DNA from: an uncultured Allomuricauda sp.
GTDB lineage: Bacteria; Bacteroidota; Bacteroidia; Flavobacteriales; Flavobacteriaceae
Direction: 5' to 3'
Assembly: GCA_937899065.1 (NCBI GenBank)
Contig: CALBPG010000255.1
Location: 1-59,694, forward strand
Length of the DNA: 59,694 nt
The notes beneath the pieces are model-generated. The model had not been told where the DNA came from. It ran no database searches and was given only the letters and a program-made list of their open reading frames with translations. Of the stretch, positions 26,574 through 37,068 are shown piece by piece (within the stretch, counting starts at the first letter, position 1; every line of letters begins with the position of its first letter). The translations under genes and the position numbers were made by a program.

Positions 26574-26577
26574 ATGG

Positions 26578-26676
26578 TGATAATGGAGTATAAGTAATAG
26601 CGGATTAAGTGACAAACCGAAAGGTTTGTGAGTAAAACCCGCTACTACTCATACTTGAGACCGAGTACTACTATCA
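26578..26676. terminator. Long nested hairpin between convergent genes, likely bidirectional terminator
   Basis: Complementary pairs nest inside one another: TGATA (26578-26582)/TATCA (26672-26676), AGTAT (26587-26591)/ATACT (26651-26655), AGCGG (26599-26603)/CCGCT (26639-26643), and a 7-bp innermost stem ACAAACC (26612-26618)/GGTTTGT (26623-26629) closed by a GAAA tetraloop. Six T residues follow on the plus side. It fills the whole space between the PhzF gene and the end of the 21.6-kb export operon. Confidence 0.55.
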
Positions 26677-26680
26677 TTTT

Positions 26681-27343
26681 TTAAATCATCCGCCCATCCA
26701 ACAGATTAATCACCCTTGAAGCGTAAGAAGCATTTTTCTCAGAGTGGGTCACTTGTATGATGGTGACCCCCTCGGAATTTAATTGTTTAAAAAGCTCCAT
26801 GATTTCCTCACCTTGTTTGGAATTGAGGTTTCCAGTTGGCTCATCGGCCAAAATCAATTTGGGGTTGGAAATCAAAGCCCGAGCCACACCGACAAGCTGT
26901 TGCTGTCCGCCACTAAGTTGTGGTGGGAACAAGTCTTTTTTCGCCACAATATTAAAACGGTCTAGCATATCCGCTACCTTGGCTTTTCGTTCAGCGCTGC
27001 CTATCTTTTTGTAGAGCAACGGCATTTCGAGGTTTTCCCAAACGGTTAGTTCGTCCAAAAGATGATACGATTGAAAAACAAAACCGATGTATTCCTTATA
27101 AAGGTTGGAGCGGTGTTTTTCTTTCATGGTATGTACTGGTTCTTCCAAGAAATGATATTCCCCTTCATCAAAACCATCCAACATGCCCAGCAAGTAGAGC
27201 AAGGTAGATTTTCCAGAGCCTGAAGGCCCCATAATGGAGATGAATTCTCCCTCTTCCACGGTCAGATTGATATCCTTCAATAAAAAGATTCTTTGACCGC
27301 CTGAGTTGACCCATTTAAAAATGTTGTTGAGTTGTAGTAGCAT
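26681..27343 (-). CDS. ABC transporter ATPase (LolD/MacB type) with altered signature and D-loop
   Basis: This 220-residue cytoplasmic ATPase is last in the export operon, 11 nt after the first-listed permease. Walker A is GPSGSGKST (39-47), the Q-loop is Q91, the signature LSGGQ is 143-147, Walker B is LILADEP (163-169; D167, E168) and the switch is H200. Two positions deviate from the canonical family and from its partner ATPase at 44374-45069: L150 replaces the Arg of LSGGQQQR, and N174 replaces the Asp of the NLDS D-loop. It may be catalytically weakened, or may pair with the other ATPase as a heterodimer. Expression downstream of seven permeases suggests that it serves them. Confidence 0.93.
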   Translation of the reverse strand: MLLQLNNIFKWVNSGGQRIFLLKDINLTVEEGEFISIMGPSGSGKSTLLYLLGMLDGFDEGEYHFLEEPVHTMKEKHRSNLYKEYIGFVFQSYHLLDELTVWENLEMPLLYKKIGSAERKAKVADMLDRFNIVAKKDLFPPQLSGGQQQLVGVARALISNPKLILADEPTGNLNSKQGEEIMELFKQLNSEGVTIIQVTHSEKNASYASRVINLLDGRMI

Positions 27344-27354
27344 AATTGTATTTT

Positions 27355-29742
27355 TTATTCCGTCCGAAGACTTTTAATAGGATTGTTTTGTGCGGCTCTA
27401 AGGGTTTGAACGCTTACGGTCAACAAAGTGACGAGCACGGCACCCAAAGCAGCGTACCCATAGAGGGACCAAGATATTTCAGTTCGGTATTCGTAGTCGT
27501 TGAGCCACTGTTGCATCATATATGACGCTAGCGGAATGGCCAAAGCACTACCTAACAATACGAGTCCAATAAACTCTTTGGAAAGCATTTGCCAAAGCAT
27601 GGAAACCGATGCGCCCAGTACTTTTCGAATACCAATTTCCTTAGTGCGTCGCTCGGCGACAAAAGAAGCAAGCCCCAAAAGCCCCAAACAGCTGATGAAT
27701 ATGGCCAAGCCTGCAAAAATGCCTGAAAGCTTCCCAACTCGTGCTTCAAATGCGAACTTTTCAGCATATTGGTCCTCAGCAAAAGTATACTCCATTGGGG
27801 TATTGGGATTGAATTGTTTGTACACAGCACTGAGTTGATTCATAGCTTCGGTAACATCGGTATTCGGATTCAATTTAATGTTCATGAGGTTGGCCTGTTG
27901 GTACTGGTCAAACCGGAACATGGTTTGCTTGTTTGATTCGTACAAGGATTGGGTAATCATATCTTCCACCACTCCAATTACAGTTAGTTCTTCTCCCCAA
28001 GGTGCTTCAATAATTTGTCCTATTGGGTCTTCGAAGCCCATGTATTTTACAGCAGCTTCATTTAATATCACAGCCGTGGAATCTGTCGCGTAGGCTTTGG
28101 AAAAATCACGTCCTTTCAAAATGCTCCACTGAATTGTTTCGCCGAATTCGTGATTGACCAATCCCCTGAAGATATTATCCCTGAAACCAGGGTCTTTCCC
28201 CTTCCATTTGAAGTCAAAATCGCTGTACCAGGTATTGGTAACAGGAGATTCCGACCTTGCTATCTCTAGAAAGGCATTACTTTCCAAGAGGGTATTACGA
28301 AAGGCTTCGTAATTCTTTTTCACTTCATCTGTCTGCATAGGTACCATGACCAAGCCTTCAACCTCATATCCAAGCGATCGGTTTTTAACATGTTGGATTT
28401 GTTGGTAAATCACCAAAGTACCGATAACCAAAGTAACGGACACCACAAATTGTAGAATGACCAAAGCCTGTCGAAAACGAACATTGCCACCTGCTGCTGA
28501 TTTAGGTAACCCTTTCAATACTTTTATGGGTAAAAAGCTGGAGAGGTAGAATGCAGGATAAAGTCCAGAGAGTATCCCAACCAATCCTACGGAAACCAAA
28601 AACATCACCCAGAGCATTGGGTGCCCCCAAAGGATACCGACATCCTTTTGGGTAATCTCGTTAAATAAAGGCAAGGCTAACTGCGCTAATAGCAAGGCCA
28701 AAAAGAAGGCAAGCAATACCACCATAAGGGATTCCATAAAAAACTGACGAACCAATTGAAGTTTAGAAGATCCAATAACCTTTCGAATGCCAACCTCTTC
28801 TGCGCGTTTTTGAGAGCGAGCAGTACTTAAATTGATAAAGTTGATAGATGCCAAAAAAAGAACAAAGGCCCCTATAAAACCAAAAAGCCAGACGTACGTA
28901 ATTCGACCACCAATGCTGACACCATTTTCAAAATGGGAATACAATCGCCATTTGGAAAGCGGATGCAAAAACAATTGAGGATTGGATTGCAGTTCTTTTT
29001 CACCTGCATTGTTCAGTTTTACGTTTTTAATGGCCGCAGAGGCTTGTTCAACAGTTACATTTTCAGCCATTTTAACGAAGACCATCAACCAATTGTTGAG
29101 CCATCCCTTTTTATTAGGTCCTGCGCCAATCATGAGTAAATCCAAAGAGCCGAGATAGCCTGCCTCATCTCGAAAATTGGAAGAACGAGGCATATCTTCA
29201 TAAACACCGGCAACCTTTAACGAAGTCTCGTTGTTCATGATTAGGCTTTTTCCTAAAGGATTTTCCGCTCCAAATATCGAATTCGCTAGGGTAGCGGATA
29301 AAAAAATGGAGTTTGGATCCCCGAAGCTATCCTTATTGCCATGAATCATTTTTAAATCGAGTATCGCAGGAGCCCCTTCCTCCATAAACGAACCAAGTTC
29401 TCCAATTACAGTTTCTCCATGCTTGAAAATAGAGCGTCTGGGATAGGTTGACATAACGACCTCATCGAAATAGGTACCATATTCTGTTCGTAGTGCATCG
29501 CCCAAAGGGTAATTTTGACTTTCCCAAGTTTCAATGGTGCCGTCAAAGTCAACATTTTGCAGTACTTCTGCGATACGGTCGTAGGACGAGTGCTGTTTGT
29601 TAAAGGATAGCTCATCGTATATCCAGAGCCCAATAAGTAAAGTAATGGCAAAGCCCAACGCCAACCCACCAATGTTGATGAGGGCGTAGCCTTTGTTTTT
29701 TCTAAGGTTTCTCCAAGCAATTTTTAAGTGATTTTTTAGCAT
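27355..29742 (-). CDS. FtsX/MacB-like ABC permease, copy 7 of tandem array
   Basis: The 795-residue inner-membrane permease has two MacB_PCD-plus-FtsX halves in one chain. A TM near residues 20-42 precedes a periplasmic domain and three TMs; then come a fifth TM, a second periplasmic domain and three C-terminal TMs. Each half carries the family motif at the coupling region: EEVGIRKVIGSSK and RTKEIGIRKVLGAS. The N-terminus (LKIAWRNLRKNKG) and the C-terminal NPIKSLRTE are shared through the array. The frame is intact. By analogy with MacB and LolCE it would use the operon's ATPases for mechanotransmission across the periplasm to the HlyD/TolC-like parts. Its cargo is unknown. Confidence 0.93.
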   Translation of the reverse strand: MLKNHLKIAWRNLRKNKGYALINIGGLALGFAITLLIGLWIYDELSFNKQHSSYDRIAEVLQNVDFDGTIETWESQNYPLGDALRTEYGTYFDEVVMSTYPRRSIFKHGETVIGELGSFMEEGAPAILDLKMIHGNKDSFGDPNSIFLSATLANSIFGAENPLGKSLIMNNETSLKVAGVYEDMPRSSNFRDEAGYLGSLDLLMIGAGPNKKGWLNNWLMVFVKMAENVTVEQASAAIKNVKLNNAGEKELQSNPQLFLHPLSKWRLYSHFENGVSIGGRITYVWLFGFIGAFVLFLASINFINLSTARSQKRAEEVGIRKVIGSSKLQLVRQFFMESLMVVLLAFFLALLLAQLALPLFNEITQKDVGILWGHPMLWVMFLVSVGLVGILSGLYPAFYLSSFLPIKVLKGLPKSAAGGNVRFRQALVILQFVVSVTLVIGTLVIYQQIQHVKNRSLGYEVEGLVMVPMQTDEVKKNYEAFRNTLLESNAFLEIARSESPVTNTWYSDFDFKWKGKDPGFRDNIFRGLVNHEFGETIQWSILKGRDFSKAYATDSTAVILNEAAVKYMGFEDPIGQIIEAPWGEELTVIGVVEDMITQSLYESNKQTMFRFDQYQQANLMNIKLNPNTDVTEAMNQLSAVYKQFNPNTPMEYTFAEDQYAEKFAFEARVGKLSGIFAGLAIFISCLGLLGLASFVAERRTKEIGIRKVLGASVSMLWQMLSKEFIGLVLLGSALAIPLASYMMQQWLNDYEYRTEISWSLYGYAALGAVLVTLLTVSVQTLRAAQNNPIKSLRTE

Positions 29743-29763
29743 AATTCTCGTGATATGATTGAT

Positions 29764-32172
29764 TTATTCGGTTCGTAAACTTTTCGTTGGATTTTGTCTT
29801 GCTGCACTTATGGTTTTGCCTCCGATAGTGATAAGCGCAACAGACAATGCAATAAGTCCGGGCAGCAGGAACAGCCAGAGGGATAACTGAATGCGATATG
29901 CATAGTCTTCCAGCCAGGCGTCAGCAAGCCATTTTGCGAAAGGTGTGGCAATCACGAATCCGATGGCAACCAACTTCAAGAAGTCTTTGGTTAACAGATA
30001 CGTTATGGAGGTAACACTAGCACCAATAACCCTTCGAATCCCAATTTCCTTCGTCCGTTGCGAAACGACCAACAATGAGATGGCAAAAAGTCCAATACAA
30101 CTTAGCAGTATGGCAATGACCGAACCACTCGTAATCATTGTGGTGAGAGCTCTATCCTATCTAAAAGTACTATCTACATTTTCATTCAAGAAAGAGCCAC
30201 GAAGCTCCGTTCCAGGTTGCAGGCGATTCCATGTCTTTTCAATGAAATCATAGGAATTGGTAAGATTCCGTGGCGCAACTTTTACATAGGCATAATAAAG
30301 TCCCCAGGTTGGATTCATTATGAGGGTGATGGGTTCAATGCTCTTGTTTAGCTCTTCAAAGTGATAGTCTTCTACCACGCCAATAATTTTAAAAGGGGTG
30401 CTATCCAACATTATGGTCGCTTCCAGAGGTCTTTCTTCACCCAAATCCTTCGCCATGGATTCATTCACGATAAAAGCCAAACTATCGGCTGCTCTTGTGG
30501 CGTCAAAGCTTCTGCCTTCCAAAAGATTGATATCAAGGGTTTTTACGTAGTCAGCATCTACAGTAAGCACATTGGTCTTTACGTTTTTTCCTTTATGATC
30601 GAAACCCATAACGCTTTTGCTGATACTACCGTCTTCTCCATACCCAAGATTGTCGTCTGCCCCACTTACCGATAGGATTCCAGGTTGGTTGATGAGCTCG
30701 TTACGGAAAAGTTCAATGAATTCGTATGAACTGGCGTTTCCACTCAAAGGCACAGAAATCACAAAATCCTTGTTGAACCCAAGGTCTTTGTTCTTCATAT
30801 AATTGGTCTGTTGCCATAAAATCAGGGTGCCAGAAATAAACAAGATTGAAATGCAAAATTGAACTACGATTAAAGCATTGCGAAGACGGTTTTTGCCATT
30901 GGAATCCCATTTACCCTTTAAGGCTTGAATGGTCCCCATTCTTGACATGATCATCGCAGGGTAGCCACCCGATAAGAACGTGATAAGCAAAACGAAAAAC
31001 ACAAAACCGAGCAGCATGGGTATGCTGGCAAATTGGTCCAACGAAACTTGGGTTCTAAAAATAGTATTAAACGTATCCAAGCAAATCCTGCCTAGAATAA
31101 TACCTAACAAGGCGGATATCAAAAAAATAATAAGGCTTTCGCACCATAGTTGCACAAAGAGTTGTTTTTTGGGAGCCCCCAAGGTTTTGCGCATCCCAAT
31201 TTCTTTTAAACGCTGTACGCTTTTGGCGATACTCATGTTGGTGAAATTGACGCAAGCGATAATCAAAATCAAAAAGGCAACTCCAAAAAGCAAATACACC
31301 ATATTGTGGTTGGCTGTTACCAACCCATCTTTAACCATCATGGACTCTCGGTCTGACATGGGCAATAAACGTAATGACACATAATTGCCGTCGGCATCTG
31401 GTGGGGTACCTTGGGAAATCGTGTTTTCGATGGAATCACCCAAGTATTTTTTCATCACTTCAGCTGAGTTTTTGTGGAAGGTAGCTGGAGACATATTGGG
31501 TTCCAGTTGCACGTAAACCTCATGATATTTTTGATTCCATTGTCCGAGGCTATTTTCATATTCGACATGGTTTTCAAAATTGATAACCAATTCAAAACCC
31601 AAAGAGCTATTTTCAGGTAAATCTTCCAGAATCGAGGTGATTTCAAACGACTTTTGTTCCCCATCGATGAGCAGTTGAATCGTTTTACCCAGTACTTTGG
31701 CATCCCCAAAAACATTCTTTGCTGCTGCTTTGGTGATGGCTACGTGTGACTTTTCGGCTAGCGGTTGCGGATTACCTTCCGCTACGGGAAATGTGAACAT
31801 GGAAAAGAAACCTGGGTCCACCCATGCGCCATCCAACGTAAAATTGTTTTCCCCTTTCACCAACAAGGCAGAATCATCCAAATAGCGAACCGCGTCATGA
31901 ACTCCAGGAATTTCGTTTTTCACTACCTGCGCCATCGGTTCCGGGTTCGATAAAGAAACCTCAGGTCCCTTGACGAATTGTTCGCTAGAATAGAGTTGAT
32001 ACATATCGTCGACATTTTCATGAAAACTGTCATACGATAGTTCGAACAAGGCCGCCAAACAAAGTAACACCGCAACACCAAAGGAAACGGATAGCCCTAA
32101 GATGTTGAGTACAGAAAAGGTCTTGTTGCGGATAAGATTACGCCAGGCGATGATGAAATAATTCTTGAACAT
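29764..32172 (-). pseudogene. FtsX/MacB-like ABC permease, copy 6, interrupted by one in-frame TAG
   Basis: The frame from the ATG at 32172 (FKNYFIIAWRNLIRNK) runs about 671 codons to a TAG at 30159-30157. It then continues in the same frame (DRALTT, then ITSGSVIAIL) for 130 codons to the normal C-terminus NPTKSLRTE at 29764. No insertion or deletion is needed. The two half-motifs are present: LKEIGMRKTLGAPK and RTKEIGIRRVIGAS. The stop falls just before the last three TM helices, so the truncated product would lack the second FtsX domain. An ATG at 30138 could allow internal restart. It could be a recent pseudogene, a base error or a suppressible stop; the sequence alone cannot decide. Confidence 0.8.
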
Positions 32173-32192
32173 GGATATTGTTTTTTGATTGG

Positions 32193-34619
32193 TTATTCGT
32201 CTTTTAAAACACTTACGGGGTTCATTATGGCCACTTTGAAACTTTGCCATCCTACTGTGAATAAGGCAATGATAATGGCCAATACTCCTGAAAGACCAAA
32301 TACCCACCACTGCATTTCAATGCGATAGGCAAACTCTTGAAGCCATTGTTGGGTCAGAAAATAACCCAAGGGGACAGCCACCACGAAGGCCACCACAATA
32401 AGTTTTAGAAAGTCTTTGGAAAGCATATGCAGTACCTGCGCTACGGAAGCGCCAAGTACTTTGCGTATACCGATTTCTTTTAGCCGTTGTTCGGCAGCAA
32501 AGGTGGCCAATGCGAATAGGCCCATGCATCCGATTAAAATGGAAAGGAAAGTAAAGATTTGAAGGACAAGCCCCATCTTCTGTTCTTTGACGTTTATCTG
32601 GTTGTAGAGATCGTCTAAAAGGCCATAAGTAAACGGTTCTGCTGGACTGAATTCGTTCCATAGGTTTTCAGTGGTTTGAAGCAGACCAGCAATATCAGAA
32701 GTAGCAGTTTTGACGATAAGGCCCGGATTTGGTTGGTATACCATGATTAAGGGTTCCACTGCTTTATAAAGGGATTGAAAATGGAAATCCTTTACCACGC
32801 CGACAATTCGATATTTTTCTACGTCTGCAGAATTACCTGAAGTCATGCTAACCAATTTATCTATTGCGTTACCCTCAAAGCCCAGAATTTTGGCTGAGGT
32901 TTCGTTGATGATGAGCTTATTGCTCTCCGCCTCAAAATCCTCGGAAAAATTGCGTCCTTGAATAATTTCCATTCCCATCGTGGAGAGGTAGTTTTCGTCT
33001 ATTTGATATACCGTGGTTCTACGTAGGGCATCAGAGTTGTCTTCAGGATAAATCGAGGTAATATTGTCACTGGTTGGACCCGCCGGCAAGAATCCTGAAT
33101 TGGAGACATATTTTACGCGCGCATCTTTTAAAAGCTCATTCTTAAAAGCTTTTTCCTTTTCGCCCAATTTCCAAGTATCCTTTAGTACCAAAACACGAGT
33201 CTTTTGAAAACCTACGTTTTTGTTCAGCACAAAATCCATTTGCTGTTTTACCACTAGGGTTGCGATAATCAAGGATATGGCTACGGCAAATTGGAAAACT
33301 ACCATACCGCTACGCACGTTTTTGGTTTTTCCTGCGGCTCCCAACTTGTTTTTCAAAGCCTGAACCGGTTTGAATGAGGATAGGAAAAAGGCAGGGTAAC
33401 TTCCGGCTAATACCGACACTAGCAATACAAATACAAGAAGATACAAGATGTTTTGTGGGCTAACGAGCTGACCAAGCGTCAGAGCTTTATCAGATATGGT
33501 ATTGAAGAAAGGTAAAGCAATCAACACCAAAACGATGGCAAGCAACGCAGCTAAGCTGACCCCTATAAAAGATTCCAATAAAAATTGGCGAATCAACTGA
33601 CCCCTATCGGAGCCTAAGGCTTTTTTTACACCGACTTCCTTTCCGCGTTTTGAGGCCCCTGCAGTGGCCAAGACCACGTAGTTGACACAAGCGACCAACA
33701 GAATCAAAATAGAGATAATGGAAAAGGCATATACGGTTTTGATATTGCCACCCTCTGAAAGATTGGTCATTTCGGCGAAATCAGAATGCAAATGAATGTC
33801 TGTAAGCGGTTGCAAAAACATGCCTAGAGCATTTCCTTTTTCTTGAAATTCGGCGAAAGACATCCCCATGGCTTCCACCATTTGTGGTCCCATGTGGGTG
33901 TCAAGCACAGCGGGAAATTTGGATTCCAAAGGAATTCGGTCTTCAGGATTCCGAAGTACTACATAGGAATGATAATGCGATTCCAACCAATTGTTCGTTT
34001 TGGAATGCTCCCAACCGAGCATGGACCCAAACATATCAAATCGCAAATGTGAGTTTTGGGGAATATCTTCAACAACTCCGCTCACCGTGAATTTTTGTTC
34101 CCATTCCTTTAAGTCTAGAACTTTCCCAATGGGATTGGTATTGCCAAAGAACGTTTTCGCTTGGGTTTCGGTAATCACAACTTGATTGGGCTGGGTCAGG
34201 GCAGTAGCCGGATTTCCTTCGACAAAATCAAAAGAAAAGACCTCAAAAAAGTTGGCATCAACGTAAGCAAAACGGTTTTCGCGATAGCCTTCATTTTGAT
34301 AGACCACTAACGGATGCCCCATGCGTCGAAGTCGAGTTCCCATTTCTACCTCTGGAAACTCGTCCACTAATGTTTGCGCTACGGGGCCCTGCGACACAGC
34401 TGCTTTTATGATTTCACCACCCATCTGCCCTCGTAAAACCACACGAGCAATACTGTCTGATTTATCATGGAAGGTGTCGTAACTGAGTTCATCAAGAACA
34501 AACAAACTGATTAAAATCACTGAGGCGATACCCAAGGTAAGCCCCACCACATTGATGATAAAAAGGGATTTGTTCCTGTTTAGATTTCTCCAAGCGATTT
34601 TAAGATAACTAGATGCCAT
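32193..34619 (-). CDS. FtsX/MacB-like ABC permease, copy 5 of tandem array
   Basis: It has 808 residues from the ATG at 34619, chosen because it gives the array-wide N-terminus (SYLKIAWRNLNRNK); the frame is open further upstream, but that overlaps the end of the preceding gene and encodes nothing conserved. Two MacB_PCD-FtsX halves are present with motifs GKEVGVKKALGSDRG and RLKEIGIRKVLGAS. The C-terminus is NPVSVLKDE, departing from the SLRTE ending of the other six copies, so this is one of the more divergent members. The reading frame is intact. Confidence 0.92.
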   Translation of the reverse strand: MASSYLKIAWRNLNRNKSLFIINVVGLTLGIASVILISLFVLDELSYDTFHDKSDSIARVVLRGQMGGEIIKAAVSQGPVAQTLVDEFPEVEMGTRLRRMGHPLVVYQNEGYRENRFAYVDANFFEVFSFDFVEGNPATALTQPNQVVITETQAKTFFGNTNPIGKVLDLKEWEQKFTVSGVVEDIPQNSHLRFDMFGSMLGWEHSKTNNWLESHYHSYVVLRNPEDRIPLESKFPAVLDTHMGPQMVEAMGMSFAEFQEKGNALGMFLQPLTDIHLHSDFAEMTNLSEGGNIKTVYAFSIISILILLVACVNYVVLATAGASKRGKEVGVKKALGSDRGQLIRQFLLESFIGVSLAALLAIVLVLIALPFFNTISDKALTLGQLVSPQNILYLLVFVLLVSVLAGSYPAFFLSSFKPVQALKNKLGAAGKTKNVRSGMVVFQFAVAISLIIATLVVKQQMDFVLNKNVGFQKTRVLVLKDTWKLGEKEKAFKNELLKDARVKYVSNSGFLPAGPTSDNITSIYPEDNSDALRRTTVYQIDENYLSTMGMEIIQGRNFSEDFEAESNKLIINETSAKILGFEGNAIDKLVSMTSGNSADVEKYRIVGVVKDFHFQSLYKAVEPLIMVYQPNPGLIVKTATSDIAGLLQTTENLWNEFSPAEPFTYGLLDDLYNQINVKEQKMGLVLQIFTFLSILIGCMGLFALATFAAEQRLKEIGIRKVLGASVAQVLHMLSKDFLKLIVVAFVVAVPLGYFLTQQWLQEFAYRIEMQWWVFGLSGVLAIIIALFTVGWQSFKVAIMNPVSVLKDE

Positions 34620-34651
34620 AGTTCGTTTTTTTGATGAATGTTTTATTCTTT

Positions 34652-37051
34652 CTACTCCGTTCGTAAACTTTTTATGGGATTGGCGCGCGCTGCACGCAAC
34701 GATTGAAAACTCACGGTAATCAAGGTCATGAATATGGCCCCTACTACTGCCAAGAAGAATATCCACCATTGCATCGTAATGCGATAGGGATAATCTTGTA
34801 ACCAACCATGCATGATGTAAAAACTCAACGGGATGGCAATAAGGCACGATATCATGATGAGCTTAAGAAAATCTTTTGAAAGCATATTCCATACGCTGAT
34901 AGCACTGGCGCCCAAAACCTTGCGAACCCCAATTTCTTTGGTGCGTTGTTCTGCAACAAAAGAAGTCAATCCAAAGAGCCCTAAACAACTGATTAAGATG
35001 GCCAATGCGGTGAAAATACCGGATAGCTTTCCTACACGCTCTTCTGACGCAAACTTGTTGCCGTATTCTTCATCCACAAAGTCGAATTGAAATGGTAACG
35101 CTGGAAATTCTCCTTTAAATACCCGCTCTACGATTGCCAGATTCTCTCGAACACTTTTCTTCGGATTCAAGCGTAAATTATAATAGGAACCTTCTCCTTC
35201 CCTGTCGTAAACGTATAGGCCTTGTCTAGTGGGTTCGTAGGGAGATTGGACCACCATGTCTTGAACCACCCCAATAATGGTCATCGGAGGGTCTGGGTCT
35301 TCTTCACTATCGTCGCGAATAATTTTGCCAATAGGGTCTGTAAGTCCCATATATTTTACAGCCGTTTCATTGACGAGCACGCCAAGGGAATCTGACGGAA
35401 AATCCCTAGAAAAATCTCTTCCTTCGACGATTTTTAAATTCAAGGAGCGAGCAAAGTCCACGGATACATAGGTCCAGTCAAAATCTTCTTGGAAACCTTC
35501 AGGTTTACCTTCCCAAATGAATCCTGAACGGGAAGACCAAATTTGAGTGGTTGGACTGCTGGAAGAGGACATCTCTACTACGGCTCCTGATTTAATTAAC
35601 AATTCCCGCATCAAATTGTATTTTCCATCGTAGTCACTACTAAAGACGGGAACTTGAATTAACCCGTTTCGCTCATAGCCAACAGGTCTGTTTTTGGCGT
35701 GATTGATTTGCTGCATTACCACCACTGTTCCGATAATAAAAGCAACCGAAACCGTGAACTGAAAAATGACCAATACCTTACGCGGGGTGGAAGCCTTTTT
35801 ACCTGCACGGAACGTTCCTTTGAGTACTTCCACAGGATTAAAAGAAGAGAGGAAAAGGGCAGGATAACTTCCCGCTATGGTAGCAGTAAAAACAATGAAA
35901 GCTAAGAAAGTAAGCCAAAACAAAGGATTGGTCCAAGGAAAAGTTATGGTTTTTCGAGATAGTTCATTGAAGCTGTCCATACATAAAAGCACGATTAATA
36001 TGGCGACGGCCGAAGCAATGCTAACCACAAGGAATGATTCGCCTAAAAATTGATTGACCAATTGTCCGCGTTGCGAACCAATTGCTTTGCGCACGCCAAC
36101 TTCTTTTGCTCTTTTTTCGGACCGCGCCGTGCTGAGGTTCATAAAGTTGATACAGGCTAAAATCAGAACAAAGACCCCTAGCGTCGTGAAGAGCCATACG
36201 TATTTAATACGACCTCCAGTTTGCTTTCCTTGTTCAAAATTGGAACGCAAGTACCAATCTTTCATAGGCATGAGGAACAACTGTGGATTGAATTCTTCTA
36301 CTTCTTCATCTGCATTTTTCTTTACATTCCGAATGGTCTCTGAAGCAGTTTCCAAAGGCACATTGTCTGCTAATTTCACGAACATTTGGAACGAATTATT
36401 TCCCCAATTGTCTAAGGATTCTTGCAACCATTCTTGAGTTGCCACATACTTTTTCCAGGGAACGATAAACTGCATGTCGCTAAAGGAGTTGTTCTGCGGA
36501 ACTGTTTCGTACACTGAGGTGACGGTAAGCTTATGTTGGCCATCCAAGGTCAATATTTTTCCGATGGGGTCTGCGGTGCCAAAAAGGATTTCTGCCGTAG
36601 TTTCTGAAATCATGATGGAATTCAGTTCACGAAGTCCGTTTTTATCACCTTGGGTAATTTTGAGGTCCAATATTTTGGGGCCTTCTTCTTGCATGTAATT
36701 CCCCAATATGGAAAAGGTATTGTTGTTGTATTCCAAGGTTTGCGAATAGGTCCATGAGGCCATCGTTAAATACTCAAAGTTGTCCATATACGCATCCCGT
36801 AAAGCAGGTTCCAGCGGAAGCGGAATAGCAGGAGTAGTAAAGGTATTACCATTGAAAGTCTGCGATTGAAAAACCTGGGCGATACGGTCGTTCGATTCAA
36901 AGTAATCGTTATACGAGAGCTCATCATACACCCATAACCCAATAATGAGCGTAACGGCAATTCCCAAGGTTAACCCGCCAATATTGATGAAGGTATAGGC
37001 TTTGTTTTTACTGAGGTTTCGCCATGCGATGATGAAATAATTCTTTAACAT
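34652..37051 (-). CDS. FtsX/MacB-like ABC permease, copy 4 of tandem array
   Basis: An intact permease of 799 residues with the same eight-TM, double MacB_PCD-FtsX plan. The N-terminus is LKNYFIIAWRNLSKNKAYT; the coupling motifs are RAKEVGVRKAIGSQRG and RTKEIGVRKVLGAS; the C-terminus is ANPIKSLRTE. It is the closest relative in the array of the interrupted copy 3 just upstream in the operon, from which it is separated by 17 nt, so the pair probably arose by a relatively recent tandem duplication. It provides the intact reference sequence that identifies the nonsense codons of copy 3. Confidence 0.93.
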   Translation of the reverse strand: MLKNYFIIAWRNLSKNKAYTFINIGGLTLGIAVTLIIGLWVYDELSYNDYFESNDRIAQVFQSQTFNGNTFTTPAIPLPLEPALRDAYMDNFEYLTMASWTYSQTLEYNNNTFSILGNYMQEEGPKILDLKITQGDKNGLRELNSIMISETTAEILFGTADPIGKILTLDGQHKLTVTSVYETVPQNNSFSDMQFIVPWKKYVATQEWLQESLDNWGNNSFQMFVKLADNVPLETASETIRNVKKNADEEVEEFNPQLFLMPMKDWYLRSNFEQGKQTGGRIKYVWLFTTLGVFVLILACINFMNLSTARSEKRAKEVGVRKAIGSQRGQLVNQFLGESFLVVSIASAVAILIVLLCMDSFNELSRKTITFPWTNPLFWLTFLAFIVFTATIAGSYPALFLSSFNPVEVLKGTFRAGKKASTPRKVLVIFQFTVSVAFIIGTVVVMQQINHAKNRPVGYERNGLIQVPVFSSDYDGKYNLMRELLIKSGAVVEMSSSSSPTTQIWSSRSGFIWEGKPEGFQEDFDWTYVSVDFARSLNLKIVEGRDFSRDFPSDSLGVLVNETAVKYMGLTDPIGKIIRDDSEEDPDPPMTIIGVVQDMVVQSPYEPTRQGLYVYDREGEGSYYNLRLNPKKSVRENLAIVERVFKGEFPALPFQFDFVDEEYGNKFASEERVGKLSGIFTALAILISCLGLFGLTSFVAEQRTKEIGVRKVLGASAISVWNMLSKDFLKLIMISCLIAIPLSFYIMHGWLQDYPYRITMQWWIFFLAVVGAIFMTLITVSFQSLRAARANPIKSLRTE

Positions 37052-37068
37052 GATAGTTCGTTTTTGTG

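Noticed and set aside
34620-34847. N-terminal extension of permease copy 5
   Set aside because: The extra 76 codons overlap the end of copy 4 in another frame and precede the conserved IAWRNL start; they are unlike any other copy.
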